Source of the DNA: Dama dama
Taxonomy: Eukaryota > Chordata > Mammalia > Artiodactyla > Cervidae
Assembly: GCF_033118175.1 (NCBI RefSeq)
Contig: NC_083691.1
Span: 21,425,001-21,489,000, forward strand
DNA length: 64,000 nucleotides
Reading direction: 5' to 3'
The position numbers and the translations under genes are program-made. Within the stretch, counting starts at the first letter, position 1. The number at the start of each line of letters is the position of its first letter. Under the pieces are notes generated by a model that saw only the letters and a program-made list of their open reading frames with translations, had not been told where the DNA came from and did no database searches. Positions 22,594-34,345 of this stretch are shown piece by piece.

Positions 22594-22602
22594 TTTTATG
22601 TC

Positions 22603-22877
22603 AGAGGTATCTTAGTAAGTTTGCTGAAAAACCAGACATAAAATAGCATATCTATTTTTACACTAATGAAAGATGATGAATGAATGATAACTACCAGTTA
22701 TGAAGAAATTAATGCATTTCAGATAATCTGCTCAATCCTTCATGTTCATTGTTAGCACTCTTCCACATTTTGTGCAAATTTAGAGTTATTAATTTGTTTC
22801 TGACAGAATTGAAGATCAACAAATTAATATCACACTTAATATCACACAGATTCTAAAACAAGCTTCTATTCAGTAAA
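22603..22877. other. Unassigned DNA
   Basis: Contains a short direct repeat, 'ttaatatcacac', twice near 22824-22850. Otherwise nothing recognised. Confidence 0.5.
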
Positions 22878-23570
22878 AGGCTGCACAGCGCTCAACATTC
22901 AGAAAACAAAGATCATGGCATCTGGTCCCATCACTTCATGGCAAATAGGTGGGAAGACAGGGGAAACAGTGGCTGACTTTATTTTTGGGGGCTCCAAAAT
23001 CACTGCAGATTGTGACTGCAGCCATGAAATTAAAAGATGCTTACTCATTGGAAGGAAAGTTATGACCAACCTAGACAGCATATTAAAAAGCAGAGACATT
23101 ACTTTGCCAACAAAGTAGTCCATCTAGTCAAGCCTATGGTCTTTCCAGTAGTCATGTATGGATGTGAGAGTTGGACTGTAAAGAAAGCTGAGCATCCAAG
23201 AATTGATGCTTTTGAACTGTGGTGTTGGAAAAGACTCTTGAGAGTCCCTGGACTGCAAGGAGATCCAACCAGTCCATCCTAAAGGAGCTCAGTCCCGAAT
23301 AATCATTGGAAGGACTGATGCTGAAGCTGAAGCTCCAGGACTTTGGCCACCTGATGAGAAGAGCTGACTCATTTGAAAAGACCCTAATGCTGGGAAAGAT
23401 TGAGGGCAGGAGGAGAAGGGAAAACAGAGGATGAGATGGTTGGCTGTCATCACCGACTCAATGGACATAGGTTTGCGTAGGCTCCGGGAATTCATGATGG
23501 ACAGGGACACCTGGTGTGCTGTGGTTCATGGTGTTACAAAGAGTCAGAAATGACTGAGCGACTGAACTGA
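22878..23570 (+). mobile_element. BovB LINE 3' part
   Basis: Begins downstream of the RT YADD region ('gctcaacattcagaaaac', 'atcatggcatctggtccc') and runs to the canonical tail 'gactgagcgactgaactgaa'. Overlapping frames (67 and 81 codons) show the post-RT peptide with 'MYGCESWTVKKAE', broken by frameshifts. Confidence 0.95.
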
Positions 23571-23784
23571 AGAGTGTGTTTGACAGTGTGGTGGACCAGT
23601 TATACATTTTTCTAGATTAATTGTGAGACTTCTTTAAATCCCAACGTTGCTATCATTAATTATTTATGTACCATGAAATCTAGTATAAATAACAGAATTC
23701 TTTAAAGTAGTATTCATTTAATGCTTGATTTATTTTTAGATGAATTTATTTTAGATTTTTTGTTCATTTCATTGATACAGTATG

Positions 23785-23965
23785 TATAGAAGGTAGACTG
23801 GGAAAGTGCTTAAAAATTATGTATTCAAAGTTCTTGCTTGCAGATGAAAGCACAGAGACCTCATAAGCAGAAATGACCTGCCCAAGGTCAATAAACTGCC
23901 TTTCACTGGGTTGGGACCAAAGCCAATTGTCTTCCATCCATGACTCATGGCTCATTTCACCCCTC
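23785..23965 (-). mobile_element. MIR
   Basis: Antisense: 'cttgcagatgaaagcacaga', 'atgacctgcccaaggtca' (the highly conserved MIR core), 'gttgggaccaaagcca'. Confidence 0.75.
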
Positions 23966-24285
23966 TAGTCCTGCCAGAAGTCAGTGACTTGTCTAAAACT
24001 AGCTTAATCACCAGCAGTGATAGTTATTGCCCTTAATCACTTAAGTGAGTGTGTTACAAATTCATGCTGGTTTACAAACCTTCTGAAAGCAGGGATTCTC
24101 AAACAAGTTCTGTGCCTGCATCTATTTTTAGGGATTTGTGTTTCTTATCTCCCTTTAAAGAAATAATAAGAAACTGGTTTGAAATTTAGGATATTTATAG
24201 TCAGTAACTTCACTCTTCTACACATTAATTACTGATCTTATTTTCTCCTTGATATCTTCTTTACTGTGACACACAGGCATACTTG
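23966..24285. other. Unassigned DNA
   Basis: No gene or repeat recognised. Confidence 0.5.
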
Positions 24286-24929
24286 CATTACTTCATGGCA
24301 AATAGATGGGGAAAAAATGGAAGTAGTGGCAGATTTTACTTTCTTGGGCTCCAAAATCACTGTGGATGAGGAGTGCAGCCATTAAATTAAAAGCCACTTG
24401 CTCCTTGGAAGTAAAGGACTTAGATAGTGTAATAAAAAGCAGAGATACCATTTTGATGACAAACATACATATAGTCAAAGCTATGCTTTTTCTAGTAGTC
24501 ATGTATGGATGTGAGAGTTGGGCCATAAAGAAGCATGAGTGCCAAAGAATTGATGCTTTCAAATTGTGGTGCTGGAGAGAATTCTTGAGAGTCCCTTGGG
24601 CTGCAAGGAGATCAAACCTGTCAATCCTAAAGGAAATCAACCTTGAATATTCATTGGAAAGACTGATGACAAAGATGAAGCTCCACTACTTTGGCCACTG
24701 ATACAAAGAGCCAACTCATTGGAAAAAAGTCTGAAACTGGGAAAGATTGAGAGCAGGAGGAGAAGGCGGAGACAGAGAATGAGATGGTTGAATGGCAGCA
24801 CAGACTCAATTGACATGAATTTGAGCAAACTCTGGGAGACAGTGAAGCACAGAGAAGCCTGCAATTCATGCAGTCACAAAGAGTTGGATGGACTTAGTGA
24901 CTGAACAATAACAACAACTGAACAACAAC
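24286..24929 (+). mobile_element. BovB LINE 3' part
   Basis: Starts at 'acttcatggcaaatagatgg', continues with 'ttcttgggctccaaaatcac', and ends in an older-type tail rich in 'aacaacaa'. A 111-codon + frame (24366-24701) preserves the post-RT peptide; the rest is broken. Confidence 0.95.
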
Positions 24930-24955
24930 AAAGCTCAACAATTTTGTTGAGCTTT
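24930..24955. repeat. Perfect 11-bp hairpin at BovB/Tigger1 junction
   Basis: 'aaagctcaaca' (24930-24940) and its exact reverse complement (24945-24955) are separated by 'attt'. It sits between the BovB tail and the first recognisable Tigger1 sequence. Confidence 0.95.
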
Positions 24956-25720
24956 CCAGATACTGCATTATTTTTTTTAACAAATTAAACATTTGTGGCA
25001 TCCCAGTGTCAAACAAGTCTATTGGTGACATTTTTCAACGTTTGTTTACTTCACATCTTGTGCCACACTTTGATAATTTTTGCAATGTTTTAAACTTCTT
25101 CATTGTTATATTTGTCATGGCAATCTATGATGAGTGATCTTTGATGCTACTATTGCAATTATTTTGATGTTTCCACAAATTGTTCCCATATCAGATAGCA
25201 AACAGTCAATAAATGTTGTCTGTGTTCTAACTGCTCCACCAACTAGCCATTCCCTGTCTCACCCTCTCAACAGTTCTTCCTATTCCCTGAGACACAGCAA
25301 TATTGAAATCAGGCCAACTAACAACCCTACAATAGACTCTAAGTGTTCAACTAAAAGGAAGAATTACATATCTCTTACCTTAAAAGATAGAAATGATTAA
25401 ACTCAGGAAGGCAAATTGAAAGCTATGTTAAAGCTAGAACTCTTGCACCAAGGAGTCAGCCAAATTGTGAATGCAAAGGAAAAATTCCTGAAGGAAATGA
25501 AAAGTGCTACTTGAGTGAACACATAAATGATAAAAAAAGCAAAACAGCCTTATTGCAGATATGGAGAAAGTCTTGGTGTTCTGCATAGAAGATCAAATCA
25601 AGCAATCAAGCCCAACATTCTATTAAGCCAAAGCTTTATCCAGGGCAAGGCCACAACTCTCTAACTAACAAACACACCACTTAATTAGTAATCTCACCAG
25701 CATTATATAAGCCATATGTC
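24956..25720 (+). mobile_element. Tigger1 DNA transposon, 5' half
   Basis: pogo-like transposon remnant. The order matches the Tigger1 5' region: 'caaattaaacatttgtggca', 'gatgagtgatctttgatgct', 'ttctaactgctccacca', 'caatattgaaatcaggcc', then the start of the transposase gene. A frame ending at 25400 contains 'DSKCSTKRKNYISLTLK', which I recognise as the decayed N-terminus of the CENP-B-like DNA-binding domain. Most of the transposase and the 3' inverted repeat are missing. Confidence 0.85.
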
Positions 25721-25725
25721 CAATA

Positions 25726-25935
25726 AATGGTGGCTCAGTGGTAAACAATCCACCTGCCAAACCAGGACACACAGGAGACATGGGTTTGATCCCTGGGTTA
25801 GGGAGATCCCTGGGAGGAGGAAATAGAAATCAACAACATGATTCTTTCCAGGATAACCTCATGGACAGAGGACCCTGGTGGGCTACAGTCCCTGGGGTCG
25901 CAAAAGAGTTGGATATGACTGAGCACGTGTGCAGG
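25726..25935 (+). mobile_element. Bov-tA SINE
   Basis: Head fragment 'tggtggctcagtggtaaac', 'ggagacatgggtttgatccc', body, and tail 'gttggatatgactgagcac'. It has a (aca)-rich expansion in the head, as in the 1-178 copy. It abuts the end of Tigger1. Confidence 0.9.
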
Positions 25936-26418
25936 ATGTGGAATAAACTTTGCCAAATTGTATCAGAGGCAGACTTTTGTTTCAAGATCGAGACTCAGTT
26001 TTCAGTGTTGACAATAAGTCACATACTTATGTAGACCGATGTAAATCCCAGTAATGCCCACTAAACTAGAGGAAGGAAGTGATGCTAATACAGAGAACCT
26101 TCATTAAGGGAAATAAAAACTGAAGCGCACATTTTATGCATCTAGGATGTTTTTGCAAAGAAAAGCACAAGGGTGGTAACATTGTTAGGAAATTGAGGCT
26201 GGAAAATTTCAGGATTTGCCTAATATACCAGAATATTCTTGTAAAGGCTCAAGTTTGGGTTCGATCGAAACCAGTTATTTCCATGGTCTCATATTATCTG
26301 TTCCTCCAGTGCAGATGATCAACAAGAATAAAATAAGATGGATATATTAATATTTATGCAAATTTTACTTCCTTTAATTCATCTCCAGACATATCATTCC
26401 CATTTCACCTTCTCCAGA
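25936..26418. other. Unassigned DNA
   Basis: No gene or repeat recognised. Confidence 0.5.
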
Positions 26419-26419
26419 T

Positions 26420-26452
<33 letters not shown>
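26419..26452. repeat. (AT)n(GT)n microsatellite
   Basis: Short 'at' run followed by about eleven 'gt' units. Confidence 0.95.
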
Positions 26453-27339
26453 ATTTGTATACACATACTCATTTCAAGAAATCTATCTTTCATGAAAAAG
26501 GTTGTATGATGTCTAACAAAGTTCATTTCTATATTTATAATCTTCATCTATATACATATATGTCTATCCGAAAATCTGAAGAATTTAAATATTATATTTT
26601 CTGCATTAAAAAATAGCACATTACTCAAGTACTTAGCTACAAACAGAGACTAAAGAGTAGAAATCAAATTAATTTGTAAATTAAAATAAAAAATTATGTA
26701 TGACCTCTGATTAAATGCTTGAGTTTTAGCTATTGAACATGGGAAAAAATTAATGGAATAAGGGTACCAAGGTCACAATAACCTCCATTAAAATATAACC
26801 ATAATAACTTGCATTCAGTTGTAGAAGTATAAAGTTGTATCTAACCACTTTTTACATATATTTACTTTATTAAGGTCACACTACTTCTGAACCTCTTAAA
26901 TAAATGATCCATTATTGAGTGCAATGTTTAGAAAATGTCTTTGAAATGCATATATCATCACAAAATTGACAGCCTAATGCTGAGATAAGGAGGAAAAATG
27001 AGAGCCATATCATTCCAAGAGTGCTGGAACTCTATAGAAGGTTTTACTTGAATAATTTCATCTAGCTGCAGTGATGGAAAAGATCTATGGATTGTTAAGT
27101 AGTAAATGCTTTTTTTTTTTTTAATTGGGAAATTATTTTCAAGTATTATTAACACAGTTTTTACCTGTTTTCTTCTACTTTTCCCTTCTTATCTGTGATT
27201 GAATCAGGGTGATTAAGGAATTGAACATGAAATGTTAATTTTTGAATCCTATTCTTAGAAATAGGTTAAACTTCATATGTGATGAACCTAAATGAAGAAA
27301 TCATCCCTAAGGATCATTAAACTTCTTTTGCCTTAATTT
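26453..27339. other. Unassigned AT-rich DNA
   Basis: No gene recognised. It includes a T-run at 27110-27121. Confidence 0.5.
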
Positions 27340-27860
27340 AATATTCATGGTCATGTTGGGGATGGGCAAATTTCTCCCCTGCCCTTCTTGAGTTCTTTGG
27401 GCTAACCTAATAATTAAACTGAAAAACAGATTAGTAGGGATAAAGCAAAACTATGTAATTTATGCTCACAGAGTTCTTATAGAAATGGAACCTAAAAAAT
27501 GGTCAAAGCAGGAAGTTTTTATATTTTTTAATATGAAAAATAAACAATAAATTTATGAGAAATTGATAGAACAAAGAAATGTAGGCTTGAGGCAGAAAGT
27601 TAGTAATGAAACACCATGCTTGTTTATATAGGCTTCTTGGTCTTTAATTCTTTATCATTTGTGATAAAGGTATTCTCCCACAAATCAGATGCAGAGAGGA
27701 CATCTTTCAGATGCTTTCTAGGGGACAGAAGAAGTTCAGAGTTCCTTTTTCTCATCAGTTGTTTTCCAAACAACTTCACAGTAATCAATAAGCCACGGTG
27801 ATATATTGGGGGCAGCCTACCCTTAGCACCAGCACTCATCATAAAGGTCTATCACTTATA
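27340..27860. mobile_element. Possible ancient LTR
   Basis: Features reminiscent of old ERV-type LTRs: 'cttgagttctttgggctaac' near 27388, 'aagcaggaagtttttata' near 27506, and 'aataagccacggtgatat' near 27787. I cannot name the family and no partner LTR or internal region is visible. Confidence 0.35.
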
Positions 27861-28196
27861 TCCACTGAATAGAGTCACCAGAAAATCATGACATCTGGAG
27901 ATTTCAGTGCTTCTTTCCCTGCCAAATACCCTTCCTGCAGGATACATCTCAATATTGAATTTCAGTTGTTTTGACACAAATTTAGGCCATATAATTGCCA
28001 TTAACTCACAATAAGAACTCTTCTTTTAAACTGTAGGCATTATCAACCTTCAATTATGATCTTCTGGCTCTACACTTCACACTATTTTTGGTTTGTTTGA
28101 ATGTTTATTTATGAAACTAATATTCATTTTACGTGTATCAATTTTTTTTTAATCTTTCTGACCAAGTGAATGAAGTGCTAAGACTTTCATCCCTGT
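27861..28196. other. Unassigned DNA
   Basis: Nothing recognised. Confidence 0.45.
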
Positions 28197-28205
28197 ATAT
28201 TTTAG

Positions 28206-28591
28206 TATACTTGATGTTGTTCAGTCGCTAAATCATGTTCAACTCTTTGTGACCTCATTATGAGACTACAGCACACCAGGCTCCTCTATTTCCCAGAGTT
28301 TGCTCAAATTCATGTCCATCGAGTCAGTGATGCTCTCTATAAATATCTCTTCCTCTGCCATGTCCTTCTCCTTTTGCCCTCAATCTTTCCCAGCATCAGA
28401 GTCTTTTCGAATGAGTCGGCCCTTTGCATCAAGTGGCCAAAGTATTGGAGCTTCAGATTTAGCATCAGCACTTTCAGTGAGTATTCAGGGTTGATTTTCT
28501 TTAGGATGGACCGGTCTGATCTCTTGCAGTCCCAGGGACTCTCAAGAGTCTTCTCCAGCACCACAGTTTGAAAGCATTGGTTCTTCAACAA
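28206..28591 (-). mobile_element. BovB LINE 3' end with 9-bp duplication
   Basis: Antisense 3' end: 'gttcagtcgctaaatcatgt', 'gcatcaagtggccaaagtat', 'tctcaagagtcttctccagc'. 'atattttag' repeats at 28197-28205 and 28592-28600. The tail on the left is the older type. Confidence 0.93.
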
Positions 28592-28689
28592 ATATTTTAG
28601 CATTCCTGTCTCTTAATCATGCCAGATTTAAATGTAAGCTGAATATTCTTTTCAATATCACGATTCCCATTGCTTTGGGAATGTTAAAA

Positions 28690-28962
28690 TTTATTATTAG
28701 AAGATCTATATGAATATGAAAAGAATATATTGGAGAAGGGAATGGCAACCCACTCCAGTATGCTTGCCTGGAAAATCCCATGGACAAAAGAGGTGGGCTA
28801 CAATTCCTGGGGTCACAAAAGAGTTGTACTTGACTTATTGAGTAAACAACACAAATATGAAAAGAATATATACGTTTGTATAACTGAGTCACTTTGCTGT
28901 ACAGTAGAAATTAAGCACAACTTGGTAAATTGACTATGTACTTGAAAACATTTTTTTTTTTT
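28690..28962 (+). mobile_element. Artiodactyl L1 3' tail, interrupted by Bov-A
   Basis: After removal of the SINE, 'gatctatatgaatatgaaaa' continues to 'tgtataactgagtcactttg', 'ctgtacagtagaaatt' and a decayed tail. This is the last part of an L1 3' UTR. Confidence 0.65.
28731..28853 (+). mobile_element. Bov-A monomer with perfect 18-bp duplication
   Basis: A single Bov-A unit without tRNA head ('tggagaagggaatggcaacc' to 'attgagtaaacaac'). It is bounded by 'aatatgaaaagaatatat' at 28713-28730 and 28854-28871, identical over 18 bases. Confidence 0.93.
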
Positions 28963-29330
28963 AAACCAGAAATTCTATAATTGACCTTTACTGCTTTGTA
29001 TTGGCATACTGATAGAAATAATGTTTTATATAGTCTCATCACCACAAAAAGTTTTTTTTTTTTTTCAAAATCATGGATATCCCACCATATATGTATTATT
29101 TTGTCAAATAGAAAGCCAAAGGTATACAGAACGTAACCATCCAAAACAGACTTAAAAAATACAAACCTCAGGGACACACAAATGCATTTAAGCATTCTCT
29201 CACAAACTAAAAAAAACACATGGATTAATGAATGATATATATTTTTTAAAATACTCAAAGCACAGCATTCCAAATATTGAGAAATTCATTTATGAATTTT
29301 ATCTATCTTAGATAATATAGAAATTATTTA
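28963..29330. other. Unassigned AT-rich DNA
   Basis: A 120-codon antisense frame (28911-29273) crosses poly-A tracts (lysine runs) and the L1 tail; it is not a gene. T-run at 29050-29063. Confidence 0.5.
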
Positions 29331-30735
29331 AAATATAACTGCTTCTTCATTCCAGGGAAATTAAAGAGATGGACACAATAAAATATTTGATTAAGAATGA
29401 GTAAAGGAAACAACATGAGGTCAAAAGAAAAAAGGGAGATGGTAGAGCTAAGTATATAAATTAAGTTAAAATTTAATATTACTACTGAACTCTGATTATC
29501 CTAATCAGAGTGATGCTGTGGAAAATGTAAAGAAATAAGTTGTGAGAGAGTCTTGTGGTAACCAAACCAGTTACAAAAGAGTGGCATATGGTGATTGAAG
29601 TGTCTAGAGGAAGAATGAGAGAAATGGAAGATAGACAGTACAATACCTACAGAGTTTTGACTAGTGTCAATTCAAGAAAATATATCAGATGATACATTAA
29701 GATAATATCAAATATTAAAGAAAGTGTTACTGAAATGAAGACATAGATGTACAGATAGGGAATCTCACTGCTTTCCAAGAAAATGAAATTAACCATCACA
29801 ACTATATATATGTAAATATATTAACATATAGTGATACAGTCAATTGTACTTCATAGTAAGAAAAAAAAGTGCAAAATTTTCTACTCCAGGAAATGTTGCA
29901 GTTTATTTAAAAGGAGAACAATAACTGGCCTCTGAATTACTCATAATTAATAAGACACTATCAGAGAAAATAAATATCCAGAACATGGTGAAGGGAAAAA
30001 GATATGATACTTTAAATTTCTGTATTCCATTACATTTTAATGAGTAAAGATAAGAAAAAAGACATCGTTAGATGTATCAGGTCTCAAGAGTTTTACTACA
30101 CAAGTAGTTTTGCCGAGACATTGACTTGAAAACATAATCCTATTAAACAATATACAAATGAAAGTCAAGAACACATGAATGTGGGAATAAAGACTTAAAG
30201 ACTTATAAAATTTAAATCCACATAATTACAAAATTAAATTTAATCTGATGAGATGATTATGGTCATGAAACAGAATGCTTATGATATACATAGCAAAGAT
30301 TTTCCATAGTGTATAAATGATGATTGAAACAAAATAACTATAGACTACTATTTTTGGAGTGCTTCTAAGATTGCCAGGCAACAGTATCAGATGTTGAAAG
30401 AAAAAAATTAAAGGAAAGACATGACATCTTTGGCCTGGGGCTGGAAAATAAATCCCTCAGAGTGTGTTTAAAATGGGAAAAATAATATTTTCATGAAATC
30501 AAGTGTAGCTAAACTTGATATAATGGTCATATGGTCTTAGATGTAGCGACTTCTGCTAAGTATCTTAGATTTGCTGAATTAAAATTTTCTAGGCCTACAG
30601 AACAAGAATGTACAATCTGCCAAGGTGATACTATTCACACCAAAATTGGAACATTACTCTTCTTAATAGATGGGAAAGTTAAGAGGTAACTGAAATGAAG
30701 AGTAAGAAATAACAAGGTAAGTGCCCTAAACACCC
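29331..30735 (+). mobile_element. Possible ancient L1/HAL1 ORF1-region relic
   Basis: Several phrases (such as 'tcagagaaaataaatatcca' near 29960 and 'caggtctcaagagttttac' near 30079) resemble the ORF1 region of HAL1/L1M in sense. Everything else is too diverged to align by eye. Confidence 0.35.
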
Positions 30736-30741
30736 AGGATA

Positions 30742-32150
30742 CAGTTCAGTTCAGTTCAGTCACTCAGTCGTGTCTGACTCTTTGTGACCCCATGAATCAC
30801 AGCACGCCAGGCCTCCCTGTCTATCACCAAAACCCAGAGTCCACCCAAACCCATGTCCATTGAGTCGGTGATGCCATCAAACCATATCATCCTCTGTCGT
30901 CCCCTTCTCCTCCTGCCTTCACTCTTTCCCAGCAGCAGGGTCTTTTCAAATGAGTCAGTTCTTTGCATCAGGTGGCCAAAGTATTGGAGCTTCAGCTTCA
31001 GCATCAGTCCTTCCAATGAACACCCAGGACTGATCTCCTTTAGGATGGACTGGTTGGATCTCCTTGCATTCCAAGGGACTCTCAAGAGTCTTCTCCAACA
31101 TCACAGTTCGAAAGCATCAATTCTTCAGCACTCAACTTTCTTTATAGTCCAACTCTCACATCCATACATGACCACTGGAAAAACCATCGCCTTGACAAGA
31201 TAGACCTTTGTTGAAAGAGTAGTGTCTCTGCTTTTCAGTATGCTGTCTAGATTGGTTATAACTTTACTTCCAAGGAGTAAGCATCTTTTAATTTCATAGC
31301 TGCAATCACCATCTGTAGGGATTTTGGAGCCCAGAAAAATAAAGTCAGCCACTGTTTCCACTGTTTCCCCATCTATTTGCCTTGAAGTGATGGGACCAGA
31401 TGCCATGATCTTAGTTTTCTAAATGTTGAGCTTTAAGCCAACTTTTTCACTCTCCTCTTTCACCTTCATCAAGAGGCTCATTAGCTCTTCTTCGCTCTGC
31501 CATAAGGGTGGTGTCATCTGCATATCTGAGGTTATTGATATTTCTCCCAGCAATCTGGATTCCAGTTTGTGCTTCCTCCAGCCCAGCATTTCTCATGATG
31601 TACTCTGCATATAAGTTAAATAAGCAGGGTGACAATATACAGCGTTGACGCACTCTTTTTCCTATTTGGAACCAGCCTGTTGTTCCATGTGCAGTTCTAA
31701 CTGTTGCTTCCTGATCTGCATATAGGTTTCTCAAGAGGCAGGTCAGGTGGGATGGTATTCCCATCTCTTTCAGAATTTTCCACAGTTTATTGTGATCCAC
31801 ACGATCGAAGGATTTGGTGTAGTCAATAAAGCAGAAATAGATGTTTTTCTGGAACTCACTTGTTTTTTCGATGATCCAGCAGATGTTGCCAATTTGATCT
31901 CTGGTTCCTCTGCCTTTTCTAAAACCAGCTTGAATAGTTCACTGTTCACGTATTCCTGAAGGCTGGCTTGGAGAATTTTAAGCATTACTTTGCTAGCGTG
32001 TGAGATGAGTGAAACTGTGTGGTAGTTTGAGCATTCTTTGGCATTGCCTTTCTTTGGGATTGAAGTGAAAACTGACCTTTTGCAGTCCCGTGGCCACTGC
32101 TGAGTTTTCCAAATTTGCTGGCATATTGAGTGCAGCACTTTCCCATCATC
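30742..32150 (-). mobile_element. BovB LINE, 3' 1.4 kb
   Basis: Antisense copy from a clean 3' tail ('cagttcagttcagttcagtc') through the post-RT region and RT core to just upstream of RT. The 5' end breaks near 32150, where the sequence stops matching the sibling copies at 43 and 51 kb. It is close to consensus, so fairly young. Confidence 0.97.
31447..32138 (-). pseudogene. BovB reverse-transcriptase remnant, frameshifted
   Basis: Two antisense frames, 31770-32138 (122 codons) and 31447-31800 (117 codons), cover upstream RT and the RT palm in different phases. The phase changes where the sibling copies have several extra bases near 31937. The downstream frame keeps 'LRYADDTTLMAE', the RT catalytic box, but reads 'RQRCILSP' where its siblings have QG, so a core glycine is lost. 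Not functional. Confidence 0.9.
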
Positions 32151-34060
32151 ATTTAAACTAGAACTTGGGCTATGGGCAGAATTTGTGTATTTTGCGAGAG
32201 GAGTAAGGACATATATTTCTTGACATGGAATTTAAGAAGTTAAACAAACTTAACAGGTCAGCCCTATTATGGGTACATGGTGAAAAGTGGCATGACACCT
32301 TTTCCTATTGCTACAAATAATCTTTTATTTCCAGAATGATATTTACTTATCTCATTAGTAATATGAGCTAATGATAATATGTTAATATTTCAAGCATGTG
32401 TCTCAGTTTTAAATTCCTTGATTTTCTCAGCATGAACCCAATCTCTTGGATTGATAACTATTTTTAATGTTTAGAATTTTCTTTCGTTGCATAAAATCTA
32501 GCATTCTTTTAATAAAAGTTAAACATAAAATTAACTCTTGTTTTTGGCAATGTTTTCCAGGTGGTTTAATTGATTCAATTCAAGAATATATGGCAAAAAC
32601 TTCGTTAAATACAAGACATAGAAGGGAAACTAAAAATAAGTAAGATCTAATTCTGCCTAATTAGCTTTCGGTTGAACATGCACAATTTAGATATTTCTGA
32701 AACATTCCAGATATGATTTCTTTTCTAGTAGTGGGCTATGAGACTTGGAATATTTAAATCTGTTTGAGAGATTGTCTAGCTTCCTAAATACAGTGTATTC
32801 TCACTTGCATGTTATCTTTGATGATTAACTGCTAATTAAATAAAAGATACCATAGGAAACATATGTTCTGACTTGTGTACTAAAATATAGTTCACTTTGA
32901 CACAAGGAAACAAATAGCTCTCTCTGAAGCAAGAGTAAATCTATAAGCATGATTGCACATAGCCTTTTCAGAAATGAGAAATTCCACAGCTTTGTTTATT
33001 GACAATCCTCTAGAATTCTTCATAGATTGTGTGAGGTAAGGACCGCAAATTCTGCAGAAAAGTGGATGAGGCTGGAATAACAGATGAAGTTTCAGAAGCA
33101 TGATGCTATTTTTCAAATTAGAGCTAGAGATACTAATGTTTTACAAACAATAAAGCAAATCCTTATTTTGCACATCACTTGTAACATCTATCAAATATCC
33201 AATAAAAATATTTTCACTTGTTAACCAAACTCCTATTTTCAATGATAGGTGGCAAATAAACTGTAATATGAACATCAAAAATAATAAACATATAAATATT
33301 TGGCCCTTAAAAAGCAGTAAGTTTTGGTATTCTTTATGTTCTAGAGAGCTCAAGTGTTTGGGGATATTCACTTATAAACAAATAATTGAATCTAGCATCT
33401 CACTTTATGTAGTCACTGCTTCCTATAAATCTTCTGAGGTGAGAATTTTCATTTTCTTTGTCCTCATTTGCTGTATTCCTGTATGATTCCTTTTTCCTCC
33501 AACACTCATGGCACTGTCATTTTAGCAAAGCTTTTATTTGCATTCTGATTTTTAGTAATTAAAGAGAAAATGTTTCCTCTTTTACCTTCTCACTCCAAAA
33601 AGAGTAGAAGATAGTTCCCAATGAATAAATAAAGTCTGATAATCAGAGTGATGATTAAATTTGTGGGTGAGTAGTCTTATATTAACAAATTTGGTTGGTA
33701 AACATTTGATTCCAAATTGGAGAAAGTACACTCTAGAAATAAAATCACTAGATTACATTTAAAAAGACTATAACAATTGACTCATATTATGTAAAAATAT
33801 CTTTAGAAAGATAAGAAAATTAAGATGCATTTTTGATTTGCAGAAATATGGCATTAGTGCATTTTGTAGCCATGCTCTTCAGTCTTGTGCTAAGACATAC
33901 CTACTGCTCACATTTGAAGGTTGCCTGGAGCTCCAACTACAGCCATGGAATATACAAAAGAAAAGAGACTGAACTGCGTGATAGTCATATAGCTCTGTGT
34001 TTTAGTTAATTAATAGAATTTAATATTGTCTATTATGAATTCTTTTTCCAGATGTCTAGA
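32151..34060. other. Unassigned AT-rich DNA
   Basis: About 1.9 kb without a recognised gene or repeat. Frames of 62-76 codons on both strands are what AT-rich DNA gives by chance. It may contain decayed L2 near 32560-32660. Confidence 0.45.
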
Positions 34061-34075
34061 ATGTCATTGATGTTG

Positions 34076-34345
34076 ACAATGACTGATGTTGAAGCTGAAA
34101 CTCCAATATTTGGCCACCTGATGCAAAGAGCTGACTCATTGGAAAAGACCCTGATGCTGGGAAAGATTGAGGGCAGGAGGAGAAGAGGATGACAGAAGAT
34201 GAGATGGTTGGATGGCATCACCGATTCAATGGACATGAGTTTGGGTAAACTCTGGGAGTTGGTGATGGACAGGGAGGCCTGGTGTGCTGTGGTTCATGGA
34301 GTAGCAAAGAGTTGGACATGACTGAGCGACTGAACTGAACTGAGA
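34076..34345 (+). mobile_element. BovB LINE 3' end
   Basis: Sense 3' end from 'actgatgttgaagctgaaac' to the tail 'gcgactgaactgaactgag'. 5'-truncated. Confidence 0.95.

Noticed and set aside
28911..29273. 120-codon antisense frame
   Set aside because: Low-complexity Lys runs from T-tracts, partly inside an L1 tail; no domain.
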